DNA from: Singulisphaera sp.
GTDB lineage: Bacteria; Planctomycetota; Planctomycetia; Isosphaerales; Isosphaeraceae
Reading direction: 5' to 3'
DNA length: 47,581 bases
Assembly (NCBI GenBank): GCA_027451445.1
Contig: DAIDJG010000125.1
Coordinates: forward strand, 1-47,581
A program made the translations under genes and the position numbers. The notes beneath the pieces were generated by a model that was not told the origin of the DNA, ran no database searches, and saw only the letters and a list, made by a program, of their open reading frames with translations. Of the stretch, positions 34,451 through 44,459 are shown one piece after another. Position 1 is the stretch's first letter. Each line of letters starts with the position of its first letter.

Positions 34451-34843
34451 AGCGCTCGCCAGTTGGCGTGCGAAAATGGGAAGCCTTGGGTGGCTGGGGC
34501 TTCGCCCTGCGGGCCACCCCTTCCAAGGCGAGTTTTGTGCTGGATTGATCACAGTTTAAATCGGTCTCCGTAAAATACGAGAAATACGCCGGAGTCGGCA
34601 AGCTTACGGAGCCGGTTTTTGGCGACGGGTTGGCCTTGACAGCCAATTCCATCATCCACGTCAAATTTTCTCAAATAAGTCTCAATATTATATATTTTCT
34701 TATATTTATTGTGGATTTATACTAAAAATGAGTTACGAATTGTTCAACCACATTGGAAGGGGTGGCCCTGCGGGCTCGACCCCAGCCACCCGACCTCGAC
34801 GCGTGTCTCCTAAAAACACAGCGCGCACCAACTGGCGAGCGCT
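34451..34843. repeat. MITE-like element with ~75-90 bp imperfect terminal inverted repeats
   Basis: 34451-34526 starts AGCGCTCGCCAGTTGG and ends CCACCCCTTCCAA. 34753-34843 is its imperfect reverse complement, starting TTGGAAGGGGTGG and ending CCAACTGGCGAGCGCT. The arms contain their own GGGTGGCTGGGG...CCACCC pairing. The interior is AT-rich and has a CTCCGTAA/TTACGGAG hairpin (34566-34611) followed by TTTTT. No transposase is inside. The form fits a non-autonomous mobile element. Confidence 0.7.
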
Positions 34844-35115
34844 TACAGGGGTTCCGAATTTCCGATAAGCGATGCCGAACACAGTGGAGTCTTCGTGAAG
34901 CTGGGAACAACGATCGCGCGTGGTCCCATCATCCGTGCGCCGGTCCTCGGCGTGCCAGGGTCCATAGGGCGCGTTCCGCAATCCGGAGTCTCGCCCCTGA
35001 TGTGGGCCGGCCGGACCAATGCGTCGCGCGCTGGAATCGAGCGGGCGGGGAGTTCTTAGAGCATGCACTTCGTCGGCTTCCGAGCGCGATGCCGCAGAGA
35101 TAAACGAACCGCTAC

Positions 35116-35202
35116 TGAGAGCCAGGAAAGTAATGTCCGTCCCAAGTCCAGTTTTTCCCTGGAAATCGGCCAATTCGGCGGACATTACTTTCCTGACTCT
35201 CA
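35116..35202. repeat. 24-bp near-perfect inverted repeat upstream of the kinase gene
   Basis: 35116-35139 (TGAGAGCCAGGAAAGTAATG+) and 35179-35202 are reverse complements with one mismatch in 24 bases, separated by 39 bases. A third partial match (GGACATTA) follows at 35220. It resembles terminal repeats of a small non-autonomous element, 130 bases before the kinase start, and could alternatively act as a strong RNA hairpin. Confidence 0.75.
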
Positions 35203-35330
35203 ATAAAATGTGTGTCCTGGGACATTAGATCTGCCGGCGCAGGACGCGCGCTCTTCGGGTTTGCGCGGCACGGTGCGCCGACCGATGGTCATTACCTTTC
35301 CGGCTTTGATCCACCGGACAGGAGCCCCTT

Positions 35331-38300
35331 ATGATTGACGGCTTCGACCACGACGGCGAAAGCTCACACGTCGCGCTGGCGCGGCAGATCGACGCGGTGT
35401 GCCGCCGCTTCGAGACCGATTGGCGCGAAGGACGACGGCCGCGGATCGAGGACTATTTCGAGGCCCAGACGGGCCGCGCCCGCGAGTTGGTGTTACTGGA
35501 GCTCATCGCACTGGAACGAGAGCTACGCGCGGAACGGGGCGAAACGTTCGTCAGCGCGGAATACCTCGAGCGCTTTCCCGGCCAAAGTCGTATCGTCGCC
35601 GAAGCTTTGCAAGGATCAAAGCGACTCGCGAGCGCTGCACGAGACAGGGCCGTTGTCGACGGGCCGACGCTGGGGCCTGACGCTTGCCGCAAACCGCCGA
35701 TCACCGAGGCCGACAGTCCGGCGCCAGGGGTGCCGCTCGGGCCTGAGACCGTCGCGCTTCCGAGTGCGCCGGGCGGCGATACCGTGGATCTCACTGCGAC
35801 CGAGCAGACCGGAGACCAGCCGGACACCGTCAGCTACTTCGGCGACTACGTGATCATCCGGGAATTAGCCCGCGGCGGAATGGGCGTCGTGTACAAGGCG
35901 CGGCAGGTGAAGCTCAACCGCGTCGTCGCGCTCAAGATGATCCTCGCCGGTCAACTGGCCGGCGAGGCCGATGTGAAGCGTTTCCACCTCGAGGCCGAAG
36001 CCGCCGCAAACCTCGACCACCCGGGTATTGTGCCGATTTATGAGGTCGGCATGCACGAGGGCCAGCACTACTTCAGCATGGGGTACGTTGACGGTCAGAG
36101 CCTGGCGCATCGAGTTGCCACCGGCCCACTGTCGCCACGTGACGCAGCGCAGCTCCTGGGCCAAGTGGCCGAGGCGGTCCAGTACGCGCATGAACGAGGT
36201 GTCGTGCACCGGGACCTCAAGCCGGCTAACGTCCTGCTCGACGCCAAGGGCCAGCCGAAGGTGACCGACTTCGGCCTGGCCAAGAAGCTCGAAGGCGACA
36301 GTGGCCTGACCGCGAGCGGCCAGGTCATGGGTACCCCCAGCTATATGCCGCCGGAGCAGGCCGAGGGCCGGGCCGATGTCGGCCCCCTGGCCGACGTCTA
36401 CAGCCTGGGCGCGGTGCTGTACCACCTTCTCACCGGTCGACCGCCGTTTCAGTCCGCGCGCGTGATGGATACGCTCTTGCAAGTGCTGGAACGTGAACCC
36501 GTACCGCCTCGCCAGCTCAACCGCGACGTGCCGCGCGACGTCGAAACCATTTGCCTGAAGTGCCTCCGGAAGGACCCGTCGCATCGGTACGGGTCCGCGC
36601 GCGAATTGGGAGCGGACTTGCAGCGATTCCTCGACGGCGAGCCGATCGCGGCGCGGCCGGTCTCCGGTAGGGAGCGCATGGTCAAATGGTGCCGCAGGCA
36701 TCCGTCCATCGCGGCGCTGACCCTGGGCATCGTCCTGGTGGCCATGGTCGGAGGCGCTGGAGTGATCTGGCAATGGCGCCAGGCCGTCGCCAATGCGAAT
36801 GCGGCCGATCAGGCGCGCGTCGCCGCGGAGCGGGCGCTCGATCGCTCCCGGCGCCTCGCATACGCGGCCAACTTGCATCTCGCCGAACGCGAGTTGAAGG
36901 ACGCCGCAGTCAGCCGCGTGCAGGAAATCCTTGACGACCTTCGTCCCGAGCGCCTGGGAGGCGCTGACCTCCGCGGGTTCGAGTGGCATTATTTGCGGGG
37001 CCAGTGCCATGGCGAGCTGCTGACCATCCGCGGTCAGGCCCCCGAGCTTCGGGACGTTGCTGTCAGCCCCGATGGCAGTCGCATCGCGGCGGCGGCAAGC
37101 AATAGCACGGTGCGGCTCTGGGACGCGACAACGGGCCGCGAGGTCTCCACCTTGAGCGCACCCGGGAACTCCGGCGACTCGGGACTCCAGCAGATTGCGT
37201 TCGCTCCGGACGGGCACTCCCTGGCGGCCATGAACTTTCACGGTGCGGCCACGGTCTGGAACGTCGAGAACCGCAAAATCGTGCCAGGGAAGTGGGACAC
37301 GCCGATCTCGGGCGTTGCGGGCCGCGCGGGCCTGGCAGTTGAACCCGACGGACGGCTCTGGACCGCGGACCACCTGGGCAACATCCGCCGCTGGGATCGC
37401 TCTGGCGGGGACGCGCAGCTCTTCATGATCGACGGGTACGTGCGCGATCTGGAAAGGGGAGCGTGCCTCGCGCTAAGCCCCGACCGGCGTAGCATCACGG
37501 TCGCCAGCGGTACGAATGTGACTGTCTGGGATCTGGCCGACGGCCGATTGAAAGGTACGTTCACGGGACACAAAGGATGGATCACAAGCGTCGTTTACAG
37601 TCCCGACAGCCGCTCGCTGGCCACGGCGGGCACCGACCGCCTGATCAGAGTCTGGGACGCCGAGAGTGGTGGTGAACAGTGTACGCTCTCGGGACACACG
37701 TGGACCGTCAACAGTGTCAGCTTCAGCCCGGACGGCCGCCGGCTGGCCTCGGCGGGCGCGGACCGCACGGTGCGGATCTGGGATGTGCAAACCGGCGAGG
37801 AGCGACTCACACTGCGCGGTCACACCGCCGGCGTCAAACGAGTGACCTGGTTTCCCGATGGCTCCCGGATCGCCACTGCGGGCCAGGACGGGACCGTGAA
37901 GGTCTGGAACACGTCGGACGGTCCCGAGGCGCGCGTGCTGCGCATCGCAACCCCGGTCCGGGTCCTTCGGGTCGCCGTTCGACCCACCACCCGCGAGGTT
38001 GCGGCTGCGTACGAGGACGGTACGGTGCGTGTCTGGAACCCGTCGAGCGGCCTCGCCACCTCGTTGCCCTCGAGACACGCTCGCTACGCCGGCGACGTTG
38101 CGTACAGCCCGGACGGGCGCCTCCTGGCGTCGGCCGGCCAGGACGTCGTGTGGGTCTATGACGCGGACAGCGGCCGCCGTCTGTACACGGTGCGCGGCCA
38201 TGCCGTCGCGTTCAGCCCCGATGGCCGTCAGCTCGCCACCGCATGTCGGGGAAGCGCGCACAGCATCCAGCTCTGGGATGTGGCTACGGGGCGCTTTGTC

Positions 38301-38870
38301 GGTGCTCTGAATGCGCGCCAGTTCGTGCGACGGCTCGCCTACCAGCCGGGCGGTAAGTACCTGGCGTCCGGCGGCGGAGGTCAGCAGGAAGGCGAACTGG
38401 TGCTCTGGGACGTGCCGTTGCGCCGCGCGGTCACGACCCTGACAGGGCATGAGGGCGGTGTCGAATGTGTCGCCTTCAGCCCGGACGGCAGGCGCCTCGC
38501 GTCCGCGAGCTGGGACGAAACCGTGAAGGTATGGGATGTGGCGACCGGCCGCGAAGTATCGACGCTGCACGGACACGTCGCGATGGTCGCGGGGGTCGCC
38601 TGGAGCCCCGATGGCCGGCGCATCGGCTCGGCGGCCACACAGTACGAAATCAAGGACGGACTGAGGCGCTATTCGAAAGACTGGACCACGCGCCTGTGGG
38701 ACGCGGTCTCCGGCCAGGAACTGCTGACTTTGCACGGGCACTCGGGATCGGTCCTCAGCTTGGCCTTCGACCCCGACGGTGAATGGCTCGCAACGTCGAG
38801 CGAAGATGGCACGGTGCGACTCTGGGGCTTGCGGGCTGGCGCTGTCCCACGTCCGCCGACAGCCCCGTGA
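35331..38870 (+). CDS. Ser/Thr protein kinase with C-terminal WD40 repeats
   Basis: 1179 residues. A planctomycete-type N-terminal region (IDAVCRRFETDWREGRRPRI...SAEYLERFPGQ) precedes a Hanks-type kinase domain (~170-430): RGGMGVVYKAR, K202 in VALKMIL, HRDLKPANVLLD with D295, DFGLA and GTPSYMPPEQAEG. All catalytic residues are present. One TM segment follows (ALTLGIVLVAMVGGAGVIW, ~462-480), then a coiled stretch and about a dozen WD40 repeats (~560-1170) that would lie outside the cytoplasm. ATG 35331 follows CAGGAG. It is probably a membrane sensor kinase whose extracytoplasmic propeller senses a ligand or partner. An FHA cyclase and an ECF sigma factor in the window are possible targets. 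Confidence 0.95.
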   Translation: MIDGFDHDGESSHVALARQIDAVCRRFETDWREGRRPRIEDYFEAQTGRARELVLLELIALERELRAERGETFVSAEYLERFPGQSRIVAEALQGSKRLASAARDRAVVDGPTLGPDACRKPPITEADSPAPGVPLGPETVALPSAPGGDTVDLTATEQTGDQPDTVSYFGDYVIIRELARGGMGVVYKARQVKLNRVVALKMILAGQLAGEADVKRFHLEAEAAANLDHPGIVPIYEVGMHEGQHYFSMGYVDGQSLAHRVATGPLSPRDAAQLLGQVAEAVQYAHERGVVHRDLKPANVLLDAKGQPKVTDFGLAKKLEGDSGLTASGQVMGTPSYMPPEQAEGRADVGPLADVYSLGAVLYHLLTGRPPFQSARVMDTLLQVLEREPVPPRQLNRDVPRDVETICLKCLRKDPSHRYGSARELGADLQRFLDGEPIAARPVSGRERMVKWCRRHPSIAALTLGIVLVAMVGGAGVIWQWRQAVANANAADQARVAAERALDRSRRLAYAANLHLAERELKDAAVSRVQEILDDLRPERLGGADLRGFEWHYLRGQCHGELLTIRGQAPELRDVAVSPDGSRIAAAASNSTVRLWDATTGREVSTLSAPGNSGDSGLQQIAFAPDGHSLAAMNFHGAATVWNVENRKIVPGKWDTPISGVAGRAGLAVEPDGRLWTADHLGNIRRWDRSGGDAQLFMIDGYVRDLERGACLALSPDRRSITVASGTNVTVWDLADGRLKGTFTGHKGWITSVVYSPDSRSLATAGTDRLIRVWDAESGGEQCTLSGHTWTVNSVSFSPDGRRLASAGADRTVRIWDVQTGEERLTLRGHTAGVKRVTWFPDGSRIATAGQDGTVKVWNTSDGPEARVLRIATPVRVLRVAVRPTTREVAAAYEDGTVRVWNPSSGLATSLPSRHARYAGDVAYSPDGRLLASAGQDVVWVYDADSGRRLYTVRGHAVAFSPDGRQLATACRGSAHSIQLWDVATGRFVGALNARQFVRRLAYQPGGKYLASGGGGQQEGELVLWDVPLRRAVTTLTGHEGGVECVAFSPDGRRLASASWDETVKVWDVATGREVSTLHGHVAMVAGVAWSPDGRRIGSAATQYEIKDGLRRYSKDWTTRLWDAVSGQELLTLHGHSGSVLSLAFDPDGEWLATSSEDGTVRLWGLRAGAVPRPPTAP

Positions 38871-39074
38871 ACGAAAAAGCCTTCGACATGCGGCTGAGGA
38901 GCAATCCTGGCCACGCATGTAATCTGAATGGCCTACGCGGACCGCGTCGCTCGATCGCCTCAAGGATATCAATTCATCAACGCGAACATGACTACACAAT
39001 TCACTAAATTATTTCATATTTAACGTATGTTTATTGTTCTCAAATTTATTTACAAGTGTTCATATTCTATTGAC
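38871..39074. other. Intergenic region with AT-rich island
   Basis: Holds the first copy of the 58-bp direct repeat (38903-38961) followed by ~110 AT-rich bases (38962-39075). It separates convergent genes. No terminator hairpin is seen. Confidence 0.5.
38903..38961 (+). repeat. Direct repeat copy 1 (pair with 45113)
   Basis: Starts AATCCTGGCCACGCATG. The first 44 bases match 45113-45156 at 36 of 44 positions, and weaker similarity continues to CTCA. Both copies have the same orientation and both are followed by an AT-rich island. Confidence 0.7.
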
Positions 39075-42000
39075 TTAAATCTCAGAATTCCGTGACGACA
39101 CCCGGGCGAGTTCTACGACGCGCCGGGAATGCCCGCGCACGAGGCGAAGCGGGCCGGCCGGAGCGGGGCGTGTCTCCTGGCGGGGCCGTCCGCGGCGGAC
39201 CGCAACCACCGGCTCCGTTGCCGTGACCGACGGCACGAGTTTCGAGGCCGCGGGCGCAACCGAGATTCTGGCGGGGCCGTCGGCGGCGGTCGACAACGCT
39301 GCGGAACGCGACGAGACGACCACGGCCGGGTCGAGGATGGGAGCGGACAGCAGAAATGTGGCGTAGAACGTCTGGAAAAAGTTCGGGCTGGCTGCGCCGT
39401 TGAGTGAAATCAACTGGACGAACTGCGATGCGAACGCCCCGGTCGGAACAATAACAAGCTGGTTGGTGTTCGGATTGAAGCTGAGCTTCGCGTTGTACGG
39501 CACGTCCGCGAAGCCCGAGGCACCCGTCGTCGCCCCCCCGGTCTGAGGGATGAGCATCACCGAGTAGCGGCTGAGCTGGTTGAGGTCCACCGATGCACTG
39601 TAGGTGACCGACACGTAGCCCAGCGGCGCGCCCCACGCCATATGGTCCACGGGAGCGGTGGAGAGCACATTGAGAGGTTGTGAATTGATCGGCGTGTTCG
39701 CGAGCGGCCTGAACGTGGCGTAGAACGTTTGGCCGAGCGTGATGCCTAGGTCGGGAAATTGGCTGGCGTCGCTCACAGTAGAGTCCACGGCGATGATGTA
39801 GGTCTCACCGGCGACGAGCCGCTCCTCGGGCGTGAGGTAAACCGTGTGCGTGCTTGGACTGTAGGCCACTGCCGACTGCACGGGTACGTACTGACCGGGG
39901 CTGGGATTGGCGACCAGATGGACCGTGGTGGAGCTCGCCGTCCAACTGTTGAGCGGTTTATTGAAGGCGATGCCGATCGTGTCCGGCATCGGGATCGTGT
40001 TGCCGTTGATCGGCACGGTCCCATGCAGCGTGGTCACGCCCGTGACGGTCAGGAGTGCGTTACCGGACAACGGGGGTCGCAAATCGAAGCTGCTGTATAC
40101 CCGGCCGCCGGGGACGGAGTTGCCGGCCAGGTCCATCACGGCGCCGATGGAGATGACGTAAATGTCCGCAGGTAGCGGAACGTGTGGCGTCAGTGTGATG
40201 GTGGAAGTGCCGTCGGCGTTCTCGGTGTAGACGGCCGTGGCGGGCACGGGCAGGTCCCCCGCATCGTATCCCGAGGGCGCGGTCCAGAGTGCCAACCCCT
40301 GCGCAGCGCGGGCTCCGCCGTCCGGTCCGCTGGGGATCAGCATCACGGCGTAGGGCGAGGCGGCCATGCCGTGGCCGTCGTACTGGTTGGCCACCAGTCC
40401 CGCCAGCCTGTGGCTGAACGTAACGACCACCTGGTTGTTCGGCAGCGACACCTGGAAATTGCTCGAGGGCGTGATATTGAGAACCTGGAGACTCGACTGG
40501 ATCGTGAATGCCGTTTGCCCGGACGCCGCACTCTGAGCTCCGCCCGCAGTCGCGGCGACGGTGGCATCTACGGTATACGTCCCATCCGCCAAGGGCGTGC
40601 CGCTGACCGTCACGGTCGCCACGCCCGCGACGGCCTGCGTCGGCGCCCCCAGCGGTTCGATGACGTCCTGAGGCAGCTTTACATAGAGTTGCACAAAGCC
40701 GTTCGCAGGACTGACGCCAGTGACCGTGAAGACGAGAGGCGCCGAGAGCGACCCGTTCTTCGCGGTCAGGCCGTCGGTCTGGCTTACACCCGTGTCACTC
40801 GCAGCCGTGAGGACCGGCGCGTTCGGCGGGCTGACCGTCGAGTCATTCTCGTTAATGGTAACGACGGCCGTCGACGGCGTGCCCAAAGCGGCGCCGCCAA
40901 CGGGTGTCAGCGCGACGTTGAACGTACGCGTGCCGCTGGTCAATCCGCGGTCAATGATCGGAATGTTCACGGTCTTCGGGTTGGTGTCCCCGTCGGACCA
41001 GTTCACGACCTGATTCGTCGCGGTGTAATCGGACCCGGCGGTCGCCGTGCCATCGCTCGTCGTGAGCGTCACCGAGACCGCGCCGTTGCTGCCGCCGGTG
41101 CGAGTGAGGGTGATCGAGGCGTTGCCGGCGTTCTCGTTCACGGTGAACGACGCCGTGCTAAACGCCAATGCGCCGCCCGTCGACACCGTCGCAAGCACGC
41201 CGTTGGAGAAGGCCGATGTGCCGAGTGCGGTGTCCGTCGCGGTGGCGGAGATCAACTGGTTGCCCGTCGAGCCGGCGGCGAGCATGCGGTTGATCTGCCC
41301 CGCGCCGGCGCCGTCGATGATCACCGAGAATGTATCCAGCAAGGTCTTCCCCTCAGCCGCGTTCTTGGCGTCGAGCGTCGGCGTGGCAAAGAGCTGCACC
41401 GTTACGGTGGCGTTTGGCGTCCCCTGCACGGTACCCGTCACGGTGAGGTTCGAGCCGACGAGCGCGGCCGACGTCAGCGCTGGGGGCGTCTGGAAGGTGG
41501 CGGGGTCTGTGCCGGACAGAATGCCAAGGTTCCCGTTGGAGAAGATGGAGTTGGAGAGGATCGCATTGCCGCCGGAGTCGAGCTCCACACCAGTACCGGT
41601 GTTCGCCGCGATGATGTTGCCCTGGCTCGCCGCAAGCCCGCCGATTGCGTTGGCGTCGGGAGTGTCATTGCCGGTGCCGATGGTGACGCCCGTCCCGTTC
41701 GGCAGCGCGGTTTTCCCATCGGCGCGAGTGCCGATGAAATTTCCTTCCACCAGGTTCTGGACGCCGGACTGCAAACTCACTCCCGTCAGATTTCCGGAGA
41801 TCACGTTCGCGGCTGCAGCGGTGGTGCCGCCCACGGTCGTCTTGTTGGCACGCGCCTGGATGAAAACACCAACGCCGTTCGGCACGGCGGCGGTCCCAGT
41901 GGCGTTGGTGCCGATGAAGTTGCCCTGGATCACGTTGGCGGTGGAGTTGCCGTCCGAGTCGTTGAAGGCCACCTCGACCCCCTCGACACCGTTGCCTGAG

Positions 42001-44459
42001 ATCACGTTGCCGATGACCTGATTGCGGGCCGAGCGTGAAATGCGAATTCCCTCAACGGTATTCTTCAGAGCCTGCGTGCCGGCGGCGTTGACGCCGATGT
42101 AGTTGTTCTGAACCACGTTGTCGGACGGGCTGGCAGCTCCCGTGGTAGACCCGGCATTCGCGCCGGACTGGTCAAGCCCGACACCCTCGTTGTTGCCCGA
42201 GATGACGTTGCGCGCCGCGGCCGTTGAGCCGCCAATCGTGTTTGCCGCGGGGTCGACAATCGAAACCCCCGCGCCGCCGTTGAAATGCATCGTCATGCCG
42301 CTCGGGTCGGTACCGAGGAAGTTGCCCACGACGACGTTCTTCCCCTTCGTCGCCAACGCGATCGCGTTACCGGCGAAGTTGCCGATGACCAGACCCTCGA
42401 CCGTACTGGAGCCTCCCGTGATGACCAGACCCTCGCCATTGCCCGACGTGTCCATGCTCCCGTCGAGCTGGATCCGCAGCACGGCATTGTCGCCCACGCT
42501 CAGAGTGTTGGCCGTCGCCCCCGGCTGTGAGTAGCCATTGATGATGACGGGGTTCGTGACGGTGTCGAGGTCCGACGTCGGCTGAATCGTACCGACGCCG
42601 GTTCCCGCGTCGAAACCAGGATCATTCGAGGGGATGTTAAAGTTAATGATGTCGGGTTGGGCCGCCGTGGCGGCCCCGTCCGCATTGACCTGCTGGATGG
42701 CCCAGCGCAGCGACCCGACGCTCCCGTCGTCCAGCGTGTTCGTGACAGTGAACACTTGAGGGCCGGTCACCTTCAGGTCGTCGGCGAACTCCGACGTGTT
42801 GGCGGTCGCATCGGTCGTGGAAGTGGCCGTCGCCGAAAGGAAAAGGCCGCCCGATGCCGCCGTCGGCGTGTTGTCGGTGAAGTTCTGCGTGCCGGAATTG
42901 GTCACCGTCACCGTTGCTGCGCCCAGGTAGATCTTCCCCTGTCCGTGCCCCGTACCGTCGGCCGTCGGGCTCGCGAAGAACTCCACGCGGTATGTCCCCG
43001 GCGCTGCGGTGAGGAACCCGCTGATGGTCGTCACGCCCGCTGCCGAGGTACTGGCCGTGGTGAGCGTTGGGAAGTTCTCGTTGCCGCCTGGCGAGTTCGT
43101 GGTCACGCCGTCGTCTCCCAGGTCGATGCCCAGCTTGCCGTTCGCGAAGATCGAGTTGCCCAGCACGGCGATGCCCGTGCCGGACGACACGCCGACGCCG
43201 ATGCCGGTGTTGAACGCGATGACGTTCCCCGCGCCCGCGGCAGTGCCGCCGATGGTATTTTTCGTGGCGCCGTTGGCAACCTCGATCCCCTCGCCGTTCG
43301 CCAGCGCGGAGGTGCCGGAGACGTCGGTCCCGATGAGGTTGCCCTCGATCACGTCGGCGTTGCCCTGGACGCTGATGCCCAGTCCCCGGTTTCCCGAGAT
43401 CAGGTTTCCCGCGCCGGCCGCCGTGCCGCCCACCGTGTTGTGGGCGGACCCGCCTCCCAGCGCGATCCCCGTGTTGGAACCAATGGTGGTCGTGCCGGTG
43501 ACGTCCGTGCCGATATGATTCCCCTGGATGACATTGAACTGACCGGTTTCAATATCCACGCTGATCCCGGTCCCCGAGAGTACGTTCCCCGCGCCGACGG
43601 CGGTGCCGCCGATCAGGTTGCCGTTCGAGTTCTGGATGTCAATATCGCCCACGCCGTTGCCATCTGAGAACGCGAACCCGCTGGGTTTGAAGGAGAGGCC
43701 GTCGGGCGTGGTGCCGAAGAAGTTCCCGATCACCGAGTTCTGCCCCGTGGTCCCGCTGAACCCGTCGATCTGGAGCCCGTACATCGTGTTGCCGCCGATG
43801 ACGTTCCCCGCCCCGATGCCGCCGATCTGATTGAACGACCCGCCCGCAATCGTGATGCCGTTGAAGTTCTCCTCCGAGGCTCCCAGGCCGTTCATGCCGA
43901 TGTAGCAATTCTCGATCGTGTTGCCGCCGTTTCCCTGGAGCTGGATCGCAGTGTCCGAGGCGTACACGATCGCCAGACCCCGCACGGTGCTCGACCCGGC
44001 GGTGATCGTTAGCCCCCGCGTCGCTGTCGAGGAGCCGAGCCGCACCACGATGTCCACGAGCGGGCAGCCCGCATACTCATAGCTCAGCCGCGGGCTGTTG
44101 TAGAACGGCTGCGTGGTGCCATCGATGAAAACCGGGTTCAGGATCGCGGGCAGGTCCGAGGTCAGGTTAATATCGAAAATGCTCCCCTGGATACCGCCGG
44201 GGATCTGGAATGAGATCACATCGGGATTGGCCGAGGTGTCGGAAAAATCGCCGTTCACCTTGTTAATCGCCCAGCGCAGCGTGCCAGCGCTGCCGTCGTC
44301 TTTGGTACTGTTGACGACGAACTGAGATGCGACCGCGGGCTGGATTTCGGACAGGAGCGTCCGCGTCTCGAGCGCGACGAGTACCGGTCGGCTCGCGTGC
44401 CGCGCGCGCCTCTCACGAAGTTTCCGATGCCATCCGTTCGCGAGGCGGTGCGGTCTCAT
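39075..44459 (-). CDS. Giant secreted beta-helix / Calx-beta / Ig-like protein (LEPR-XLL-type N-terminus)
   Basis: 1794 residues, Gly/Thr/Asn-rich. The N-terminus is basic and then has LVALETRTLLS, a variant of the planctomycete LEPR-XLL export/anchoring motif. Two blocks start with a LRWAI motif (VVNSTKDDGSAGTLRWAI near 48, VTNTLDDGSVGSLRWAI near 575), each followed by many beta-helix coils with the theme NxIGGTAAGAGNVISGN...GNFIGTD. A Calx-beta domain is at ~1100-1205 (FTVNENAGNASITLTRTGG). The C-terminal third holds Ig-like/SbsA-type domains (NQVVVTFSHRLAG, FNKPLNSWTAS, YVSVTYSASVDLNQLSRYSV). It is probably a cell-surface or secreted adhesion or polysaccharide-binding protein. ATG 44459 is the only good start; AGGA lies 10 bases upstream. 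Confidence 0.9.
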   Translation of the reverse strand: MRPHRLANGWHRKLRERRARHASRPVLVALETRTLLSEIQPAVASQFVVNSTKDDGSAGTLRWAINKVNGDFSDTSANPDVISFQIPGGIQGSIFDINLTSDLPAILNPVFIDGTTQPFYNSPRLSYEYAGCPLVDIVVRLGSSTATRGLTITAGSSTVRGLAIVYASDTAIQLQGNGGNTIENCYIGMNGLGASEENFNGITIAGGSFNQIGGIGAGNVIGGNTMYGLQIDGFSGTTGQNSVIGNFFGTTPDGLSFKPSGFAFSDGNGVGDIDIQNSNGNLIGGTAVGAGNVLSGTGISVDIETGQFNVIQGNHIGTDVTGTTTIGSNTGIALGGGSAHNTVGGTAAGAGNLISGNRGLGISVQGNADVIEGNLIGTDVSGTSALANGEGIEVANGATKNTIGGTAAGAGNVIAFNTGIGVGVSSGTGIAVLGNSIFANGKLGIDLGDDGVTTNSPGGNENFPTLTTASTSAAGVTTISGFLTAAPGTYRVEFFASPTADGTGHGQGKIYLGAATVTVTNSGTQNFTDNTPTAASGGLFLSATATSTTDATANTSEFADDLKVTGPQVFTVTNTLDDGSVGSLRWAIQQVNADGAATAAQPDIINFNIPSNDPGFDAGTGVGTIQPTSDLDTVTNPVIINGYSQPGATANTLSVGDNAVLRIQLDGSMDTSGNGEGLVITGGSSTVEGLVIGNFAGNAIALATKGKNVVVGNFLGTDPSGMTMHFNGGAGVSIVDPAANTIGGSTAAARNVISGNNEGVGLDQSGANAGSTTGAASPSDNVVQNNYIGVNAAGTQALKNTVEGIRISRSARNQVIGNVISGNGVEGVEVAFNDSDGNSTANVIQGNFIGTNATGTAAVPNGVGVFIQARANKTTVGGTTAAAANVISGNLTGVSLQSGVQNLVEGNFIGTRADGKTALPNGTGVTIGTGNDTPDANAIGGLAASQGNIIAANTGTGVELDSGGNAILSNSIFSNGNLGILSGTDPATFQTPPALTSAALVGSNLTVTGTVQGTPNATVTVQLFATPTLDAKNAAEGKTLLDTFSVIIDGAGAGQINRMLAAGSTGNQLISATATDTALGTSAFSNGVLATVSTGGALAFSTASFTVNENAGNASITLTRTGGSNGAVSVTLTTSDGTATAGSDYTATNQVVNWSDGDTNPKTVNIPIIDRGLTSGTRTFNVALTPVGGAALGTPSTAVVTINENDSTVSPPNAPVLTAASDTGVSQTDGLTAKNGSLSAPLVFTVTGVSPANGFVQLYVKLPQDVIEPLGAPTQAVAGVATVTVSGTPLADGTYTVDATVAATAGGAQSAASGQTAFTIQSSLQVLNITPSSNFQVSLPNNQVVVTFSHRLAGLVANQYDGHGMAASPYAVMLIPSGPDGGARAAQGLALWTAPSGYDAGDLPVPATAVYTENADGTSTITLTPHVPLPADIYVISIGAVMDLAGNSVPGGRVYSSFDLRPPLSGNALLTVTGVTTLHGTVPINGNTIPMPDTIGIAFNKPLNSWTASSTTVHLVANPSPGQYVPVQSAVAYSPSTHTVYLTPEERLVAGETYIIAVDSTVSDASQFPDLGITLGQTFYATFRPLANTPINSQPLNVLSTAPVDHMAWGAPLGYVSVTYSASVDLNQLSRYSVMLIPQTGGATTGASGFADVPYNAKLSFNPNTNQLVIVPTGAFASQFVQLISLNGAASPNFFQTFYATFLLSAPILDPAVVVSSRSAALSTAADGPARISVAPAASKLVPSVTATEPVVAVRRGRPRQETRPAPAGPLRLVRGHSRRVVELARVSSRNSEI

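Larger units (their letters stand above)
33907..35330. other. Long repeat-rich intergenic region
   Basis: About 1.4 kb between divergent ppdK and the WD40 kinase. It contains an inverted-repeat element (34451-34843), an AT-rich core (34676-34741), and a near-perfect 24-bp inverted repeat (35116-35202). The ORFs crossing it (for example 34733-35203 minus) are made of repeat sequence and are not convincing genes. 33907-34450 shows nothing I can name. The kinase promoter must lie near the right end. Confidence 0.55.

Noticed and set aside
34733-35203. 156-codon frame on the minus strand
   Set aside because: Built from two repeat elements; its ends lie inside them. Likely spurious.
35865-38999. 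Two ~500-codon frames on the minus strand
   Set aside because: Antisense to the kinase-WD40 gene; no recognisable sequence.
40182-41999. 605-codon open frame on the plus strand
   Set aside because: Antisense to the giant beta-helix gene; a low-complexity Arg/Gly-rich product of the repeat coding.
39075-44459. Many short repeated motifs suggesting a CRISPR array
   Set aside because: The repeats are coding, variable and of irregular spacing; they are beta-helix coils. No cas gene is present.
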